From NCBI GenBank assembly GCA_024233005.1, contig JACKQE010000021.1:1-46209 (forward strand): 46,209 nt of DNA. Reading direction: 5' to 3'. The stretch comes from Akkermansiaceae bacterium. GTDB taxonomy: Bacteria; Verrucomicrobiota; Verrucomicrobiia; Verrucomicrobiales; DEV007. This document shows positions 15,817 through 24,006 of this stretch, piece by piece (within the stretch, counting starts at the first letter, position 1; every line of letters begins with the position of its first letter). A program made the position numbers and the translations under genes. The notes under the pieces were generated by a model. It did not search any database. It was not told the DNA's origin and was given only the letters and a program-made list of their open reading frames with translations.

Positions 15817-17793
15817 TTAGTCGCCGTATTTGGAGCGATGAAGGCGCCGCGTCTGACCGATCCAATTGTCCCAATGGATCCGACCTTTGAAGGTGCCGAG
15901 ACGGGCGGAGAAAGCCGAGATGGCCGAAGCTGACCAGTTGGCGATCTGCTTGTAACGGTAAACGCCAAATTCGTGAAGGCGTTTTTCGATGACCGGACCG
16001 ATGCCCTTCACCTTTTGGAGATCATCTTTTTCCGCGGGTGGCGAAACATAGAGGATGCCGAGATCGTCATCGATTCGGACGTCTTCTCCCGCAAACTGGA
16101 GCAGGCCGCCGGCCTGGGGGATCCATCGGTCGCGGTAGATCCGCTTGGGTGAAGTGTGACACTCTTTGGCGAAGGCTTCCACGTTGGCTTCCGACCAGCC
16201 TGCGATTTGGCGGAAACGGTGAACCCCCGAGGCATGGAGTCGGGAGGCAAAGACTTCCCCGATGCCCTTGATCTGTTTCAAATCATCCGCGGTGGATGGA
16301 CGATCCGTGTACACGATCCCTTTTTCGACGTCCGCCTGCACGGCTTCCCCGGCGTAGTCGGTTTCGATTTTGCTTTGATACTCCTCCAGTGATGGGTGCG
16401 AGGTTCCCCAATCGCCACTGGCACTGTAAGTGTCGCGGTGCAGGCGGCGGGCTTGGGGAATCCATTTCTCCTCTTCAATGCGGGACTTGGCAATCCCGAG
16501 CTTTTCTGCGAAAGACGTGACATTGTCATCGCTCCAATGCGCCACCTGCTGGAACCGGCAGACCCCTGATTCTTGGAGTTTTGCTGCCAGATCGTCATCG
16601 ATCCCTGAGATGTCAGCCAAAGAATCCGTGACTTCCGGGCGATCCGTGTAGAGAATGCCCAACGAAGGATCAACCGTGACCGCTTCACCCGCGAATTCAT
16701 GCGCCACCACCGCCGCATGATCGACGCTTGGCGGGGCAGAATAGCTTTTCACGTCAGTCGCCAGCGAAATGTCCGCGAGTTCGGCCGCTTGGGGAATCCA
16801 GCGGTGGGAGGCGATTTGTTCCGCTGGAATTCCGGTCTTGGCGGCAAAGGCGGAGACATTGGCGTCCGACCAATGAGCGATCTGCCGGAACCGGTAGACC
16901 CCGCTGGCATAGAGCGCGGTTTCGGTGGAGCCTCCAATGCCCCGGATCAATTCCAAGTCATCAATTTTGGATGGCTTCTTGGGGTAGATGATGCCGAGTT
17001 CTGGATCGATTTTGACGGGTTCGCCGGCGAAGGCGGTCTCGAGCAAGGCCTCGTGGTCGACCGATGCCGGGGCCGGATGGGCTTTTGAAGGCTGGCGGGG
17101 AGCCGTTGCGGCGGATTCCACGGTGGTCGCCTCTGGAGTGGCGGCGACGCTGCCAGAAAGACCCAAGGGGACTGAGTCTCCGGATTCAGAGGGGTCGGAG
17201 CGTGCAGTGACTTCCTGAGCGAGGACTCCGTGGTCTGCGCGGGATGGGGCCGCTGGCTCAGGGGTGTCGGAGACAGGGCTTGTCTGGGGGGAATCAGCAG
17301 CGGGCTCAGGAGCCGCCGCTTCTACAGAAGTGTCGGCAGCGGGGCTGGATTTTGTTGAAAGCGTGCCTCCTTGATCGGGTTTTTCCTCCGGAGGGTGGTC
17401 TTGAGGCAAGACCAAAGCGGACTCCACGGGGACAGGGATGGTCGCCTCCGGCAGGGGGGGCGTGGGTTCGGCCGCGGCGACTGGCAGGAGAGCCTCGGTG
17501 GGGACCGCAGGCTGGCTGGGAACGATGACAGCATCGCGGCTGGTGGTGACGGCATCGGCCATGACCTGAGAATCGGCTTGGGCTGCTTGGGCGGCGTCTT
17601 CGGGTTCGTTGGAGTCCGGGACGGTGGCGCTTTCGGTGTCCGTCTCCGGCTTGCAGAGGATGGCCCAGACCAACCACCAGAGCAAAGTCCCCAGCAGGAG
17701 TGCCCACAGGAGCCAACGCAGGGAATTCAGGTTTGAGGAAGCATTCTCCGCAAGAAGCGAGAATAGGAACGAATATTCCAGAGAAGCGGTCAT
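15817..17793 (-). CDS. Membrane-anchored protein with four tandem helix-hairpin-helix modules
   Basis: 658 residues. One membrane segment (about residues 24-47), then a ~195-residue linker rich in Ala, Pro, Glu and Ser, then four modules of roughly 90 residues at about 246-337, 358-449, 470-562 and 564-651. Each module has the same order: an AGEAV-x-D-x-x-LGILY strand motif, an acidic DDL followed by an HhH-like core (for example IKGIGEVFASRLHASGVHRF), a QIAHWSDANVSAF helix, and a closing RWIPQA. The HhH pattern resembles domains grouped with predicted 5' flap-endonuclease-like DNA-binding proteins (COG3743), but no nuclease residues are evident. The TM segment near the N-terminus would leave a long C-terminal part; if that part is cytoplasmic it could tether DNA to the membrane. 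Function unknown. Confidence 0.7.
   Translation of the reverse strand: MTASLEYSFLFSLLAENASSNLNSLRWLLWALLLGTLLWWLVWAILCKPETDTESATVPDSNEPEDAAQAAQADSQVMADAVTTSRDAVIVPSQPAVPTEALLPVAAAEPTPPLPEATIPVPVESALVLPQDHPPEEKPDQGGTLSTKSSPAADTSVEAAAPEPAADSPQTSPVSDTPEPAAPSRADHGVLAQEVTARSDPSESGDSVPLGLSGSVAATPEATTVESAATAPRQPSKAHPAPASVDHEALLETAFAGEPVKIDPELGIIYPKKPSKIDDLELIRGIGGSTETALYASGVYRFRQIAHWSDANVSAFAAKTGIPAEQIASHRWIPQAAELADISLATDVKSYSAPPSVDHAAVVAHEFAGEAVTVDPSLGILYTDRPEVTDSLADISGIDDDLAAKLQESGVCRFQQVAHWSDDNVTSFAEKLGIAKSRIEEEKWIPQARRLHRDTYSASGDWGTSHPSLEEYQSKIETDYAGEAVQADVEKGIVYTDRPSTADDLKQIKGIGEVFASRLHASGVHRFRQIAGWSEANVEAFAKECHTSPKRIYRDRWIPQAGGLLQFAGEDVRIDDDLGILYVSPPAEKDDLQKVKGIGPVIEKRLHEFGVYRYKQIANWSASAISAFSARLGTFKGRIHWDNWIGQTRRLHRSKYGD
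15841..17058 (-). repeat. Four-copy internal repeat encoding the HhH modules
   Basis: Four diverged tandem copies of a coding unit of about 270-340 bases account for the C-terminal two thirds of the HhH protein. Conservation is clear at protein level (GEAV/GILY, GIG/SGV, W-S-x-A-N-V, WIPQA) and only patchy at DNA level, so the duplication is old. The fourth copy is the most divergent: its last block reads NWIGQT in place of WIPQA. Confidence 0.75.
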
Positions 17794-17918
17794 GGCGATC
17801 AGTGACAGGAATAAAAGGATGAATGGACAGGGGGATTCAGCTTGCTGAAACGTCTTCCACTTGGCAAGTCACAAATTATGACAAATGATTCATCCTGAAT
17901 GTCACCAAAGGAGCAAAT

Positions 17919-18890
17919 TCAGGACGACTTTGTGGTGATTGTTCTCTTGCCGGAAGGGCGTCCCCGCTTCTTGGGCGCCCGGGGTTTTCTCGACGGAGAC
18001 TTGCCCAGATCGCAGATGGCGGAATCCGGAAGGCGCTCCGCGGCGGTGGTGAGATAGGAGGGATCGATATCGAACCCAATGAACCGCTGCACCCCGACGG
18101 CAAGGGCGCCCAGAGCGGCATTTCCAATACCGACAAAGGGGTCCAGCACCGTGGTTTTTCCCGGGGGGCTTCCATGCAGCCGGATGCAATGCTCGGCAAG
18201 CCGGGACGGAAAGGTGGCGGGGTGTGGCCTCTCCCGATCCCTGCTCGAGATGGTTTCGTAGGGAATGAACCAATTGTTGCCGCGACAGCGCAAATCCTGC
18301 CCTCCGGTGTGCTTCCACCTTCCGATGTTGCTTTTGTGAGCATAGGGCACGCCGACCGCGCGGCGGTTCACCCTCACATCGGCTTGGTGAGTGAGGTGAA
18401 ACACGAATTCGTGGCAGTCTGTGATGAACCGGGGAGAGTTGATCGGTTTGAAATGGCCTGCCGAAAGGGGGGCTCCTGACGCGTCATGCACCGTGATCGA
18501 TTTGATCCAATGCAGGGTGTTTTGGAGCATGAGCAATTCCCGGACCGCGAGAATGACTTCATGGGGCAGATAGGGATCGGCGGGGCTGGCGCCGATGTTG
18601 AGAAAGAGGGAACCGTCGGGCTTGAGAACCCGCTGGGCCGCGCGGACCCAGCGGACCGTCCATTCGAGGTATTCCGCTCGGGGCAGGTTGTCGGCATAGC
18701 GTGAGTAGTTAATGCCGAGGTTGTAGGGCGGGGAGGTTACGATGACATCGACCGAGGAGGGGGAAAGTTCCGCCATGCCGTCCAGACAATCACAGCATTT
18801 GAGAAAAATTTCCCCCACGCCCGCAAACTCAGTGCCTTCGGCATCCGTTGCAGCGACGGGTTTGGGAGGCTTGGGTTGGGAGCGGGGCAT
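17919..18890 (-). CDS. Beta-class DNA methyltransferase with C-terminal AT-hook
   Basis: 323 residues. The catalytic motif IV, TSPPYNLG, is at residues 52-59 and the SAM motif I, DPFVGIGN, at 250-257; catalytic motif before SAM motif defines the beta group of N4-cytosine/N6-adenine enzymes. The S-P-P-Y form is commoner among N4-cytosine enzymes but does not settle the base. The C-terminal tail is strongly basic and contains KKRGRPSGKR (307-316), an AT-hook that should bind the minor groove of AT-rich DNA. No restriction endonuclease or specificity subunit is adjacent, so it looks solitary, which suggests a housekeeping or epigenetic role rather than defence. It lies 125 bases upstream of the HhH protein gene on the same strand. 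Confidence 0.9.
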   Translation of the reverse strand: MPRSQPKPPKPVAATDAEGTEFAGVGEIFLKCCDCLDGMAELSPSSVDVIVTSPPYNLGINYSRYADNLPRAEYLEWTVRWVRAAQRVLKPDGSLFLNIGASPADPYLPHEVILAVRELLMLQNTLHWIKSITVHDASGAPLSAGHFKPINSPRFITDCHEFVFHLTHQADVRVNRRAVGVPYAHKSNIGRWKHTGGQDLRCRGNNWFIPYETISSRDRERPHPATFPSRLAEHCIRLHGSPPGKTTVLDPFVGIGNAALGALAVGVQRFIGFDIDPSYLTTAAERLPDSAICDLGKSPSRKPRAPKKRGRPSGKRTITTKSS

Positions 18891-19101
18891 GAATGACGGG
18901 GAGGCAGATTTCCTGAGGCGTTTATCGGCATGGATGAGAGGGGAATCAATCGGGATTTTTCACTGCGACTCCTTTCCTGTGGCGCTGAAGGCGTCCCGGG
19001 GACTCCCGGATGACAGCCAGACTTGATCCCCCTGCAAAAGCATAGAATACTTGAAGCCCTGCCATGCTGAAGCTCCGGCTCCGGTTTGGGTTCCCCCTTC
19101 C

Positions 19102-20937
19102 ATGAGAAAAACCCGTGTTCTGCTCCAGAGCCTCCTGGCCAAGCTGTCCGCATTGTCTCCCACAAGGCGTCTGGATCCTCTGCCCTTGCGGAATGATCTG
19201 AGGAGTTACAACGGATCCAAATTCGCCAAGGACGCCCGGGCCGCGACCAATGTCGCGCTGTTGGCCTTTCCCCAGGGCATGGCTTTCGCCGCGATCGCCG
19301 AGTTGCCCATACTTTATGGGATCGTCACCGGAGCGGTCGCCTCCGTGATCGCACCTCTGTTCACGGGCTCGCGTCATACCATCCTTGGCCCCACCAATGC
19401 CACGGCTCTGATCATTGCCAGCCATTTTGCCGGCACCGCGGAACTCGGAAGCATCTCGGTGGTGCCGCTCCTGGTTCTGCTGGTCGGAGGGCTTCTCATT
19501 CTGGGAGCGGCGCTGCGGATTGCGGATCTCATTCAGTATGTCAGCCGCAGCGTCGTCGTGGGCTATCTCACGGGCGCTGCCGTGCTGATCATCGCCAATC
19601 AACTGCGACATGTCCTTGGAGTGACCTTGGAAGCGGGTCCTGACGGGCACGGGCCGCGCACGTTCATTTCGATTGTGCTGGCCACGATGCGTCAGGGCCA
19701 GAACCTGAACTGGCATGCCGTGGGATTGGCGGCGGTCGGAGGAGGCGCCTATTGGTTCATCCGCTGGCGTTTGCCTCGCCTTCCGGCTTTTGCCATCGCT
19801 CTGCTGGTCTGTTCACTGACCTACTACACTGGAGTGCATCTGGGCACCCTGCAGGTCGATACCTTTGCCGCCTTTCGCCTCACCGATCTCCGCTTTGGGT
19901 TGCCTCAGGTCTCCAGCAGAGGGATTTTTTACGATCTGAACACCCTCTTCGGACTGGCTCTTTCCGTCGCCTTTCTTTGTGCGTTGGAGAACTCCGTGAT
20001 GTCCAAGTCCCTCGCAAGTCGGAGCGGGGATCGGCCGGATGTGAACCAGGACATGTTCGGGGTGGGAGTGGCCAATGTGGCGTCGGCCCTCGTCGGCGGC
20101 ATGCCGGCCTCCGCTTCCTTGACCCGTTCGGCACTGAATTTTGAGAGTGGAGCGGTATCGCGCTTTTCCAGCATTCTTTCCGGTTTGCTGTGTGGCCTGG
20201 GACTGATGAGCCTGGGGCCTCTGATGATTTATGTGCCGAAATCCGGCCTGGCGGCCCTCATCATCTGCGTCGCGGTCTCGCTGGTGAACCGGCGTCAGCT
20301 CCGCATCGCCCTTCGGGCCACTCCTTCCGACGCCGCGGTGTTGCTGACGACTTTCGTCGGGGCGCTTCTCATGCCGCTGAATCTCGCCATTTTCCTGGGG
20401 GTGTCGGTTTCCATCATGCTCTATCTCCGGCAGGCGGCCCGTCCCCACTTGCGGGAATACGAATTTTCCGAACATGGGGAACTCCGCGAGACCGGGGAGG
20501 AAGGAGCCAGGCATCACCCGGCCATTTCCATCGTGCATGTGGAAGGGGAACTGTTCTTTGGCGCGGCGGAGTTGTTCCGCACCCAGATTCAGGCCACCTG
20601 TGCCGATCCCGACCTGCGCATCGTGATCCTTCGGCTCAAAAATGCCCGGCATCTGGATGCCACCAGTGTCATGGCCCTGGAGGAATTGATCCGGTTCCTC
20701 CGCTCCACCGACCGTCAGCTCATCATCAGCGGTGCCACCAAGGAGGTCTACCGGGTCCTCAAGAACTCCGGGATGGTGGAGGTGATCGGTCGGGAAAACA
20801 TCTTCCTCAATTCCCCGCGCAGTCCCAACCTCTCCACGCGCAAGGCGCTCCTCCGGGCTCAGGAATGGCTTGGAACGGACGATGTGGAAGTCCGCATCTT
20901 TTTCGATCCGGGCAGGGAGACCTCGGGGGGCCATTAA
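19102..20937 (+). CDS. SulP (SLC26-type) anion transporter with STAS domain
   Basis: 611 residues from the ATG at 19102; an earlier in-frame start at 19051 would add 17 residues outside the family alignment. The membrane part has about 12-14 segments and typical SulP stretches (LLAFPQGMAFAAIAELPILY, GSRHTILGPTNATALIIASH). A cytoplasmic STAS domain follows at about residues 470-575 (ISIVHVEGELFFGAAELF, LDATSVMALEELIRFLR). SulP proteins move sulfate, bicarbonate, dicarboxylates or other anions; the substrate cannot be told. There is no carbonic anhydrase or sulfate-assimilation gene beside it. It is divergent from the methyltransferase gene. A TAGAAT box at 19043-19048 could be a -10 element but has no well-spaced -35. 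Confidence 0.92.
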   Translation: MRKTRVLLQSLLAKLSALSPTRRLDPLPLRNDLRSYNGSKFAKDARAATNVALLAFPQGMAFAAIAELPILYGIVTGAVASVIAPLFTGSRHTILGPTNATALIIASHFAGTAELGSISVVPLLVLLVGGLLILGAALRIADLIQYVSRSVVVGYLTGAAVLIIANQLRHVLGVTLEAGPDGHGPRTFISIVLATMRQGQNLNWHAVGLAAVGGGAYWFIRWRLPRLPAFAIALLVCSLTYYTGVHLGTLQVDTFAAFRLTDLRFGLPQVSSRGIFYDLNTLFGLALSVAFLCALENSVMSKSLASRSGDRPDVNQDMFGVGVANVASALVGGMPASASLTRSALNFESGAVSRFSSILSGLLCGLGLMSLGPLMIYVPKSGLAALIICVAVSLVNRRQLRIALRATPSDAAVLLTTFVGALLMPLNLAIFLGVSVSIMLYLRQAARPHLREYEFSEHGELRETGEEGARHHPAISIVHVEGELFFGAAELFRTQIQATCADPDLRIVILRLKNARHLDATSVMALEELIRFLRSTDRQLIISGATKEVYRVLKNSGMVEVIGRENIFLNSPRSPNLSTRKALLRAQEWLGTDDVEVRIFFDPGRETSGGH

Positions 20938-21018
20938 TTAGCCAAGTGGGCGGCAATGGGGAGGAGGTGGCCGGCCGCAAAAGTTGTCGGAGTCCTGCTC
21001 TGGCATTATCTTGCTGGA

Positions 21019-21375
21019 ATGAATCCTCCAGCCCTGCCCCAAGCCGCTTCCCCATTGATTGTCACCACTGGCAACGAGATCGCCGGGCACACCATCACGG
21101 ACTACCTGGGAGTGGCGAGAGGGATCATCGTGCGTTCGACAGGTTTGGGACGGGGGATTGTCGGAGGGTTGCGTTCTATTGGTGGCGGCAACATTCCCGA
21201 ATATGCCTCGGTGTGCGAGGAGGCCCGGGAACAGTCCTATGCCCTTCTGGTGCGTCATGCCAGGCAGATGGGGGCCGATGCGGTGATTGCATTCCGCTAT
21301 GACGCCACGGAGTTCATGCAGTCCTGCACGGAAGTTCTGGCCTATGGCACGGCCGTCAAATTGGCTCGTCTCTGA
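21019..21375 (+). CDS. YbjQ family (DUF74) protein
   Basis: 118 residues from the ATG at 21019, close to the usual ~105; an ATG at 20956 would add a 21-residue tail with no family match. The signature TTGNEIAGHTITDYLGVARG, the IGGGNIPEY turn and GADAVIAFRYD are those of YbjQ. Solved family members form pentamers and the family was labelled heavy-metal-binding, but no physiological role is established. It starts 81 bases after the SulP gene on the same strand and converges with the rhodanese gene. Confidence 0.9.
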   Translation: MNPPALPQAASPLIVTTGNEIAGHTITDYLGVARGIIVRSTGLGRGIVGGLRSIGGGNIPEYASVCEEAREQSYALLVRHARQMGADAVIAFRYDATEFMQSCTEVLAYGTAVKLARL

Positions 21376-21481
21376 ACCTCAGTCCTGAACCAGCCACCTT
21401 GTCTGCTTCGTCGGGGCCAGGGTTGGAGCGATGCCGCTTGGAAACCGAATCCACCAGCCATCGAAGCCAGTGTCGGCGAAG

Positions 21482-21859
21482 TCAGTATCGCGGCACGGAG
21501 GGATCGATCTCCCGTGACCAGGAATCAATGCCTCCGGCAATGCTCCAAGTCCGGATGTGGCCCAAGCGGCGGAAGTAGCCCGTGGCGTGCATCGACCGCA
21601 CCCCGTGGTGGCAGTAGATCAACACCGGGCGTTCGGAATCCGGAGGCAGGACCTGCGGCGCCATTTCGGCAAACTTCGACAAGGGAACCAGTCGGGCTCC
21701 TTCCAGCCGACAGAAATCGTATTCATCCTGCTCCCGGCAGTCGATCAACAGCCAGGAGGGATCAGCAGGGGAGGAGAGAAGTCGCCGCGCCTCGGCGATG
21801 GAAATTTCCAGAGTGTCCGTGCTGGGATCGTCCATGGCCGGTGAGGTGACCGGTGGCAT
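21482..21859 (-). CDS. Single-domain rhodanese
   Basis: 125 residues from the ATG at 21859; a GTG one codon earlier is also possible. One rhodanese domain with LLIDCREQDEYDFCRLEGA and the active-site loop YCHHGVRS, whose Cys is residue 83. Rhodanese domains carry a persulfide on this Cys and transfer sulfur or act in redox signalling. No signal peptide, so cytoplasmic. The ATG overlaps the stop of the L,D-transpeptidase gene by one base (TGATG), which points to translational coupling with it, although no functional link between the two is obvious. Confidence 0.9.
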   Translation of the reverse strand: MPPVTSPAMDDPSTDTLEISIAEARRLLSSPADPSWLLIDCREQDEYDFCRLEGARLVPLSKFAEMAPQVLPPDSERPVLIYCHHGVRSMHATGYFRRLGHIRTWSIAGGIDSWSREIDPSVPRY

Positions 21860-22506
21860 CACCGGACCACCATGATGGGGGTGCCGACTTCCACATTGCT
21901 GAAGAAGATTTCAGACATTCTTTCTGGCATCCGAACGCAGCCATGCGAGGCATTGAACCCTGGGAGATAGCCCGCGTGCATCCCGATGCCGTTGTGGAAT
22001 CTCATGAAGTTTTGCATCCGGGCCCCCACGAAAGTGGTCCCGGGGGGCTGCTTGTCGACGGTGGTGTCGACATCCTTCTTAGCGATGGAACCATCGGGAT
22101 ACACGAAATCACCATAGAGGGTGGAGCGGTGATCGCGGTTTTTTTGAATGATCTTGTAATTCCCGGGAGGGGTCTCATGCCCCTTGGAACCGGTTGACAC
22201 CAGGGAGACCCCCACCAAATGACCGGCTTTGTAAAAATAAGCGCGCTGTTGGGAGATCGAGATCGTGATGGAAGGGGCTCCAGCGATGCCATCACCCTCC
22301 CAATAGGAAACGGTGTCCTGCTTCATGACTCCACTGGTGCCGGTGGCCTCAGAACCATGTCCGAGCACGTTGCTGTTTTCCGGACGGACCCCGGGGAGAT
22401 AAACGGTGCCCACGGCAGTGTTTTCAGGCCCACAACTGGAGAGAGCGAAAGAAACCACCGCAAGAAGACCGACAGTGCACAAAGAAGAAAACCCGGAGGA
22501 TCGCAT
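21859..22506 (-). CDS. L,D-transpeptidase (YkuD) lipoprotein
   Basis: 215 residues. A signal peptide ends in a lipobox (LSSC, Cys at 25), so the protein should be lipid-anchored in the envelope. The YkuD domain covers about residues 78-215. The active site is complete: HAG (His177) and SHGCVRMP with the catalytic Cys190. These enzymes make 3-3 crosslinks in peptidoglycan or attach proteins to it. The 5' flank holds a good promoter (22542-22570) and a 19-bp palindrome (22590-22608). The rhodanese gene is coupled downstream. Confidence 0.93.
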   Translation of the reverse strand: MRSSGFSSLCTVGLLAVVSFALSSCGPENTAVGTVYLPGVRPENSNVLGHGSEATGTSGVMKQDTVSYWEGDGIAGAPSITISISQQRAYFYKAGHLVGVSLVSTGSKGHETPPGNYKIIQKNRDHRSTLYGDFVYPDGSIAKKDVDTTVDKQPPGTTFVGARMQNFMRFHNGIGMHAGYLPGFNASHGCVRMPERMSEIFFSNVEVGTPIMVVR

Positions 22507-22541
22507 GAGAAAAACAAGACAAATTTGAGGGGAGGTGTCGG

Positions 22542-22570
22542 AATATAGTCAAGTTTTCCAAATTTTCCAA
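22542..22570 (-). promoter_or_regulatory. Promoter of the L,D-transpeptidase gene
   Basis: On the minus strand TTGGAA (-35, 22565-22570) and TATATT (-10, 22542-22547) are separated by 17 bases. Transcription would begin near 22535, about 29 bases before the ATG at 22506. The surrounding DNA is unusually AT-rich for this window. Confidence 0.5.
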
Positions 22571-22589
22571 CGAAACGGTCCGATCGGTA

Positions 22590-22608
22590 AGGTTTTTTGA
22601 AAAAACCT
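22590..22608. promoter_or_regulatory. 19-bp perfect palindrome in a divergent gap
   Basis: AGGTTTTTTGAAAAAACCT is a perfect 9-1-9 inverted repeat, 20 bases upstream of the -35 box of the L,D-transpeptidase promoter and 142 bases upstream of the FmdB gene. It could be a dimeric regulator operator. As RNA it would form an A/U hairpin but lacks a trailing T run and follows no gene end, so a terminator is unlikely. Confidence 0.45.
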
Positions 22609-22694
22609 CTCCACGAAACGCCGCCCCCATCCCTCAAGAGTTGGTTCGGTAGAGAGTCCAAGCGGCCTTGGTCGGGACTTCCGGAAAAAGAGCA

Positions 22695-22722
22695 TTGAAC
22701 CTGAGCCGCACTGCGCGATACT
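22695..22722 (+). promoter_or_regulatory. Possible promoter of the FmdB gene
   Basis: TTGAAC (22695-22700) and GATACT (22717-22722) are separated by 16 bases and lie just upstream of the FmdB start at 22751. The -10 box matches four of six consensus positions. Confidence 0.35.
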
Positions 22723-22750
22723 GGGCGCCCTGTAAATCCCCACGCAATTC

Positions 22751-23122
22751 ATGCCAACATACGAATACGAATGTGAGAAATGCGGACACCGCTTCGAGAC
22801 GTTCCAGTCGATGAAGGATGATCCGATCAAGAAATGCCCGGAGAAGGGCTGCAAAGGCAAAGTGCGCCGCCTGCTCGGAACCGGAGCCGGCTTCATTTTC
22901 AAAGGATCGGGTTTTTACATCACCGATTACCGCAGCGAATCCTACAAGGCCGGCGCCAAAAAAGCGGAAGGAGCCTCCTCTGGAGGGGGAGATAGCAGCA
23001 CTCCGTCCAAATCCGATTCGGGATCCGGCTCATCCGGCGGTTCAGGTTCCACCGGCGGTTCATCCGGTGGATCGTCCTCCTCGGGAAGTTCGGGCGGGAG
23101 TGGCACCGGAAGCGCCTCCTGA
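22751..23122 (+). CDS. FmdB-type zinc-ribbon protein with Gly/Ser tail
   Basis: 123 residues. The N-terminal ~45 residues are the FmdB zinc ribbon, MPTYEYECEKCGHRFETFQS, with Cys8, Cys11, Cys29 and Cys34 as the likely zinc ligands; the second pair is CX4C where CX2C is more usual. A family-typical hydrophobic patch, GFIFKGSGFYITDYRSESYK, follows. The last ~50 residues are almost only Ser, Gly and Thr and should be disordered. The founding members are linked to formamidase/amidase regulation, but the role of most homologues is unknown. It sits between a divergent cell-wall gene and the gene at 23227. Confidence 0.88.
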   Translation: MPTYEYECEKCGHRFETFQSMKDDPIKKCPEKGCKGKVRRLLGTGAGFIFKGSGFYITDYRSESYKAGAKKAEGASSGGGDSSTPSKSDSGSGSSGGSGSTGGSSGGSSSSGSSGGSGTGSAS

Positions 23123-23226
23123 CCAACCTGAAGCCCGGGGTTGAATCCCATGGCCTCCCGGTTTAGGGTGGGGATACCTCGATCGGCTTACTTTAAAGGA
23201 AAACATCAACATCGCATTTTGGTTTC

Positions 23227-23934
23227 ATGAGACCTCATTTCACCGGCGGACGGGACCGCAAAAAAGCGGCTCCCGACGCGCCCTCCCCGCCCAAAGCTGC
23301 CGTCCCTCCTCGCCGTGCTGGCGCGGGACCAGGCCGTCCGGTGGGACCGCCCCGGTATCAATACAAGGAAGGGTTTCCCATCGGGACTGTTCTCCTTGCT
23401 GTGATAGCCGCGCTGTTGGGGATTTTTGCCATCATGCTCTTTCTGCCCAAGGATCTTAGCCATATCCAGGGCTATGGAGCGATGACCGAACCGTTCAAAA
23501 GGAATCTCTACATGGAAGCCCTGCCCGCGCTCCTCCAGCAGGAAGCCGGCAAGTCCTTCACGGAGGCCGAAATCAATGGCTATTTGAAGGAACGGGTGCA
23601 GGGAGCGCAGCGTGGCAGTTTCGATTCCATGGTCAAATTCAGGGGGGTGTATGTCGACATCGAGCCCGGTGAAGTGGAAATCTTTCTGGAGCGCTCCGTG
23701 TTTGGATTCCGCCACACCATGAGCATCCGGATGGTCAAGTCCCGCTATATGGATCAACTGATTTGGGAATCCGCAGGCGGTTCCGTAGGCAAATTTTCCC
23801 TCAGCACCCAACAGTTCGGACCGGTGGTTACCGCCTTCAAGCGTCTCGGAGTGGCTTGTGACGAGGAAATCCGTATTCTCACGGGGATGCGGGATGTTCT
23901 GGTGGAGAAGGACAAAATCACCCTCGTGCCCTGA
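23227..23934 (+). CDS. Unrecognised single-pass membrane protein
   Basis: 235 residues; I do not recognise the family. A basic, Pro/Ala-rich N-terminal tail of about 45 residues (no signal peptide) precedes one membrane segment (about 52-74, GTVLLAVIAALLGIFAIMLF), giving a type II topology with a C-terminal extracytoplasmic domain of ~160 residues. That domain alternates strands and helices, with ALPALLQQEAGKSFTEAEIN and VEIFLERSVFGFRHTMSIRM, and has no Cys except one near the end. The arrangement resembles envelope lipid- or polymer-binding proteins only loosely. It is 72 bases upstream of the ABC transporter genes on the same strand and might be part of that unit. Confidence 0.7.
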   Translation: MRPHFTGGRDRKKAAPDAPSPPKAAVPPRRAGAGPGRPVGPPRYQYKEGFPIGTVLLAVIAALLGIFAIMLFLPKDLSHIQGYGAMTEPFKRNLYMEALPALLQQEAGKSFTEAEINGYLKERVQGAQRGSFDSMVKFRGVYVDIEPGEVEIFLERSVFGFRHTMSIRMVKSRYMDQLIWESAGGSVGKFSLSTQQFGPVVTAFKRLGVACDEEIRILTGMRDVLVEKDKITLVP

Positions 23935-24006
23935 TCTCTGTGCCTCCAAGGGCGGGAAAATCTCCCGGACAAATCCCGTTGCAAGAGGGGAAGGCCTGTT
24001 CGATGG

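Noticed and set aside
19023..19048. TTGATC and TAGAAT before the SulP gene
   Set aside because: Spacer is 14 bases, outside the functional range, so no promoter is called.
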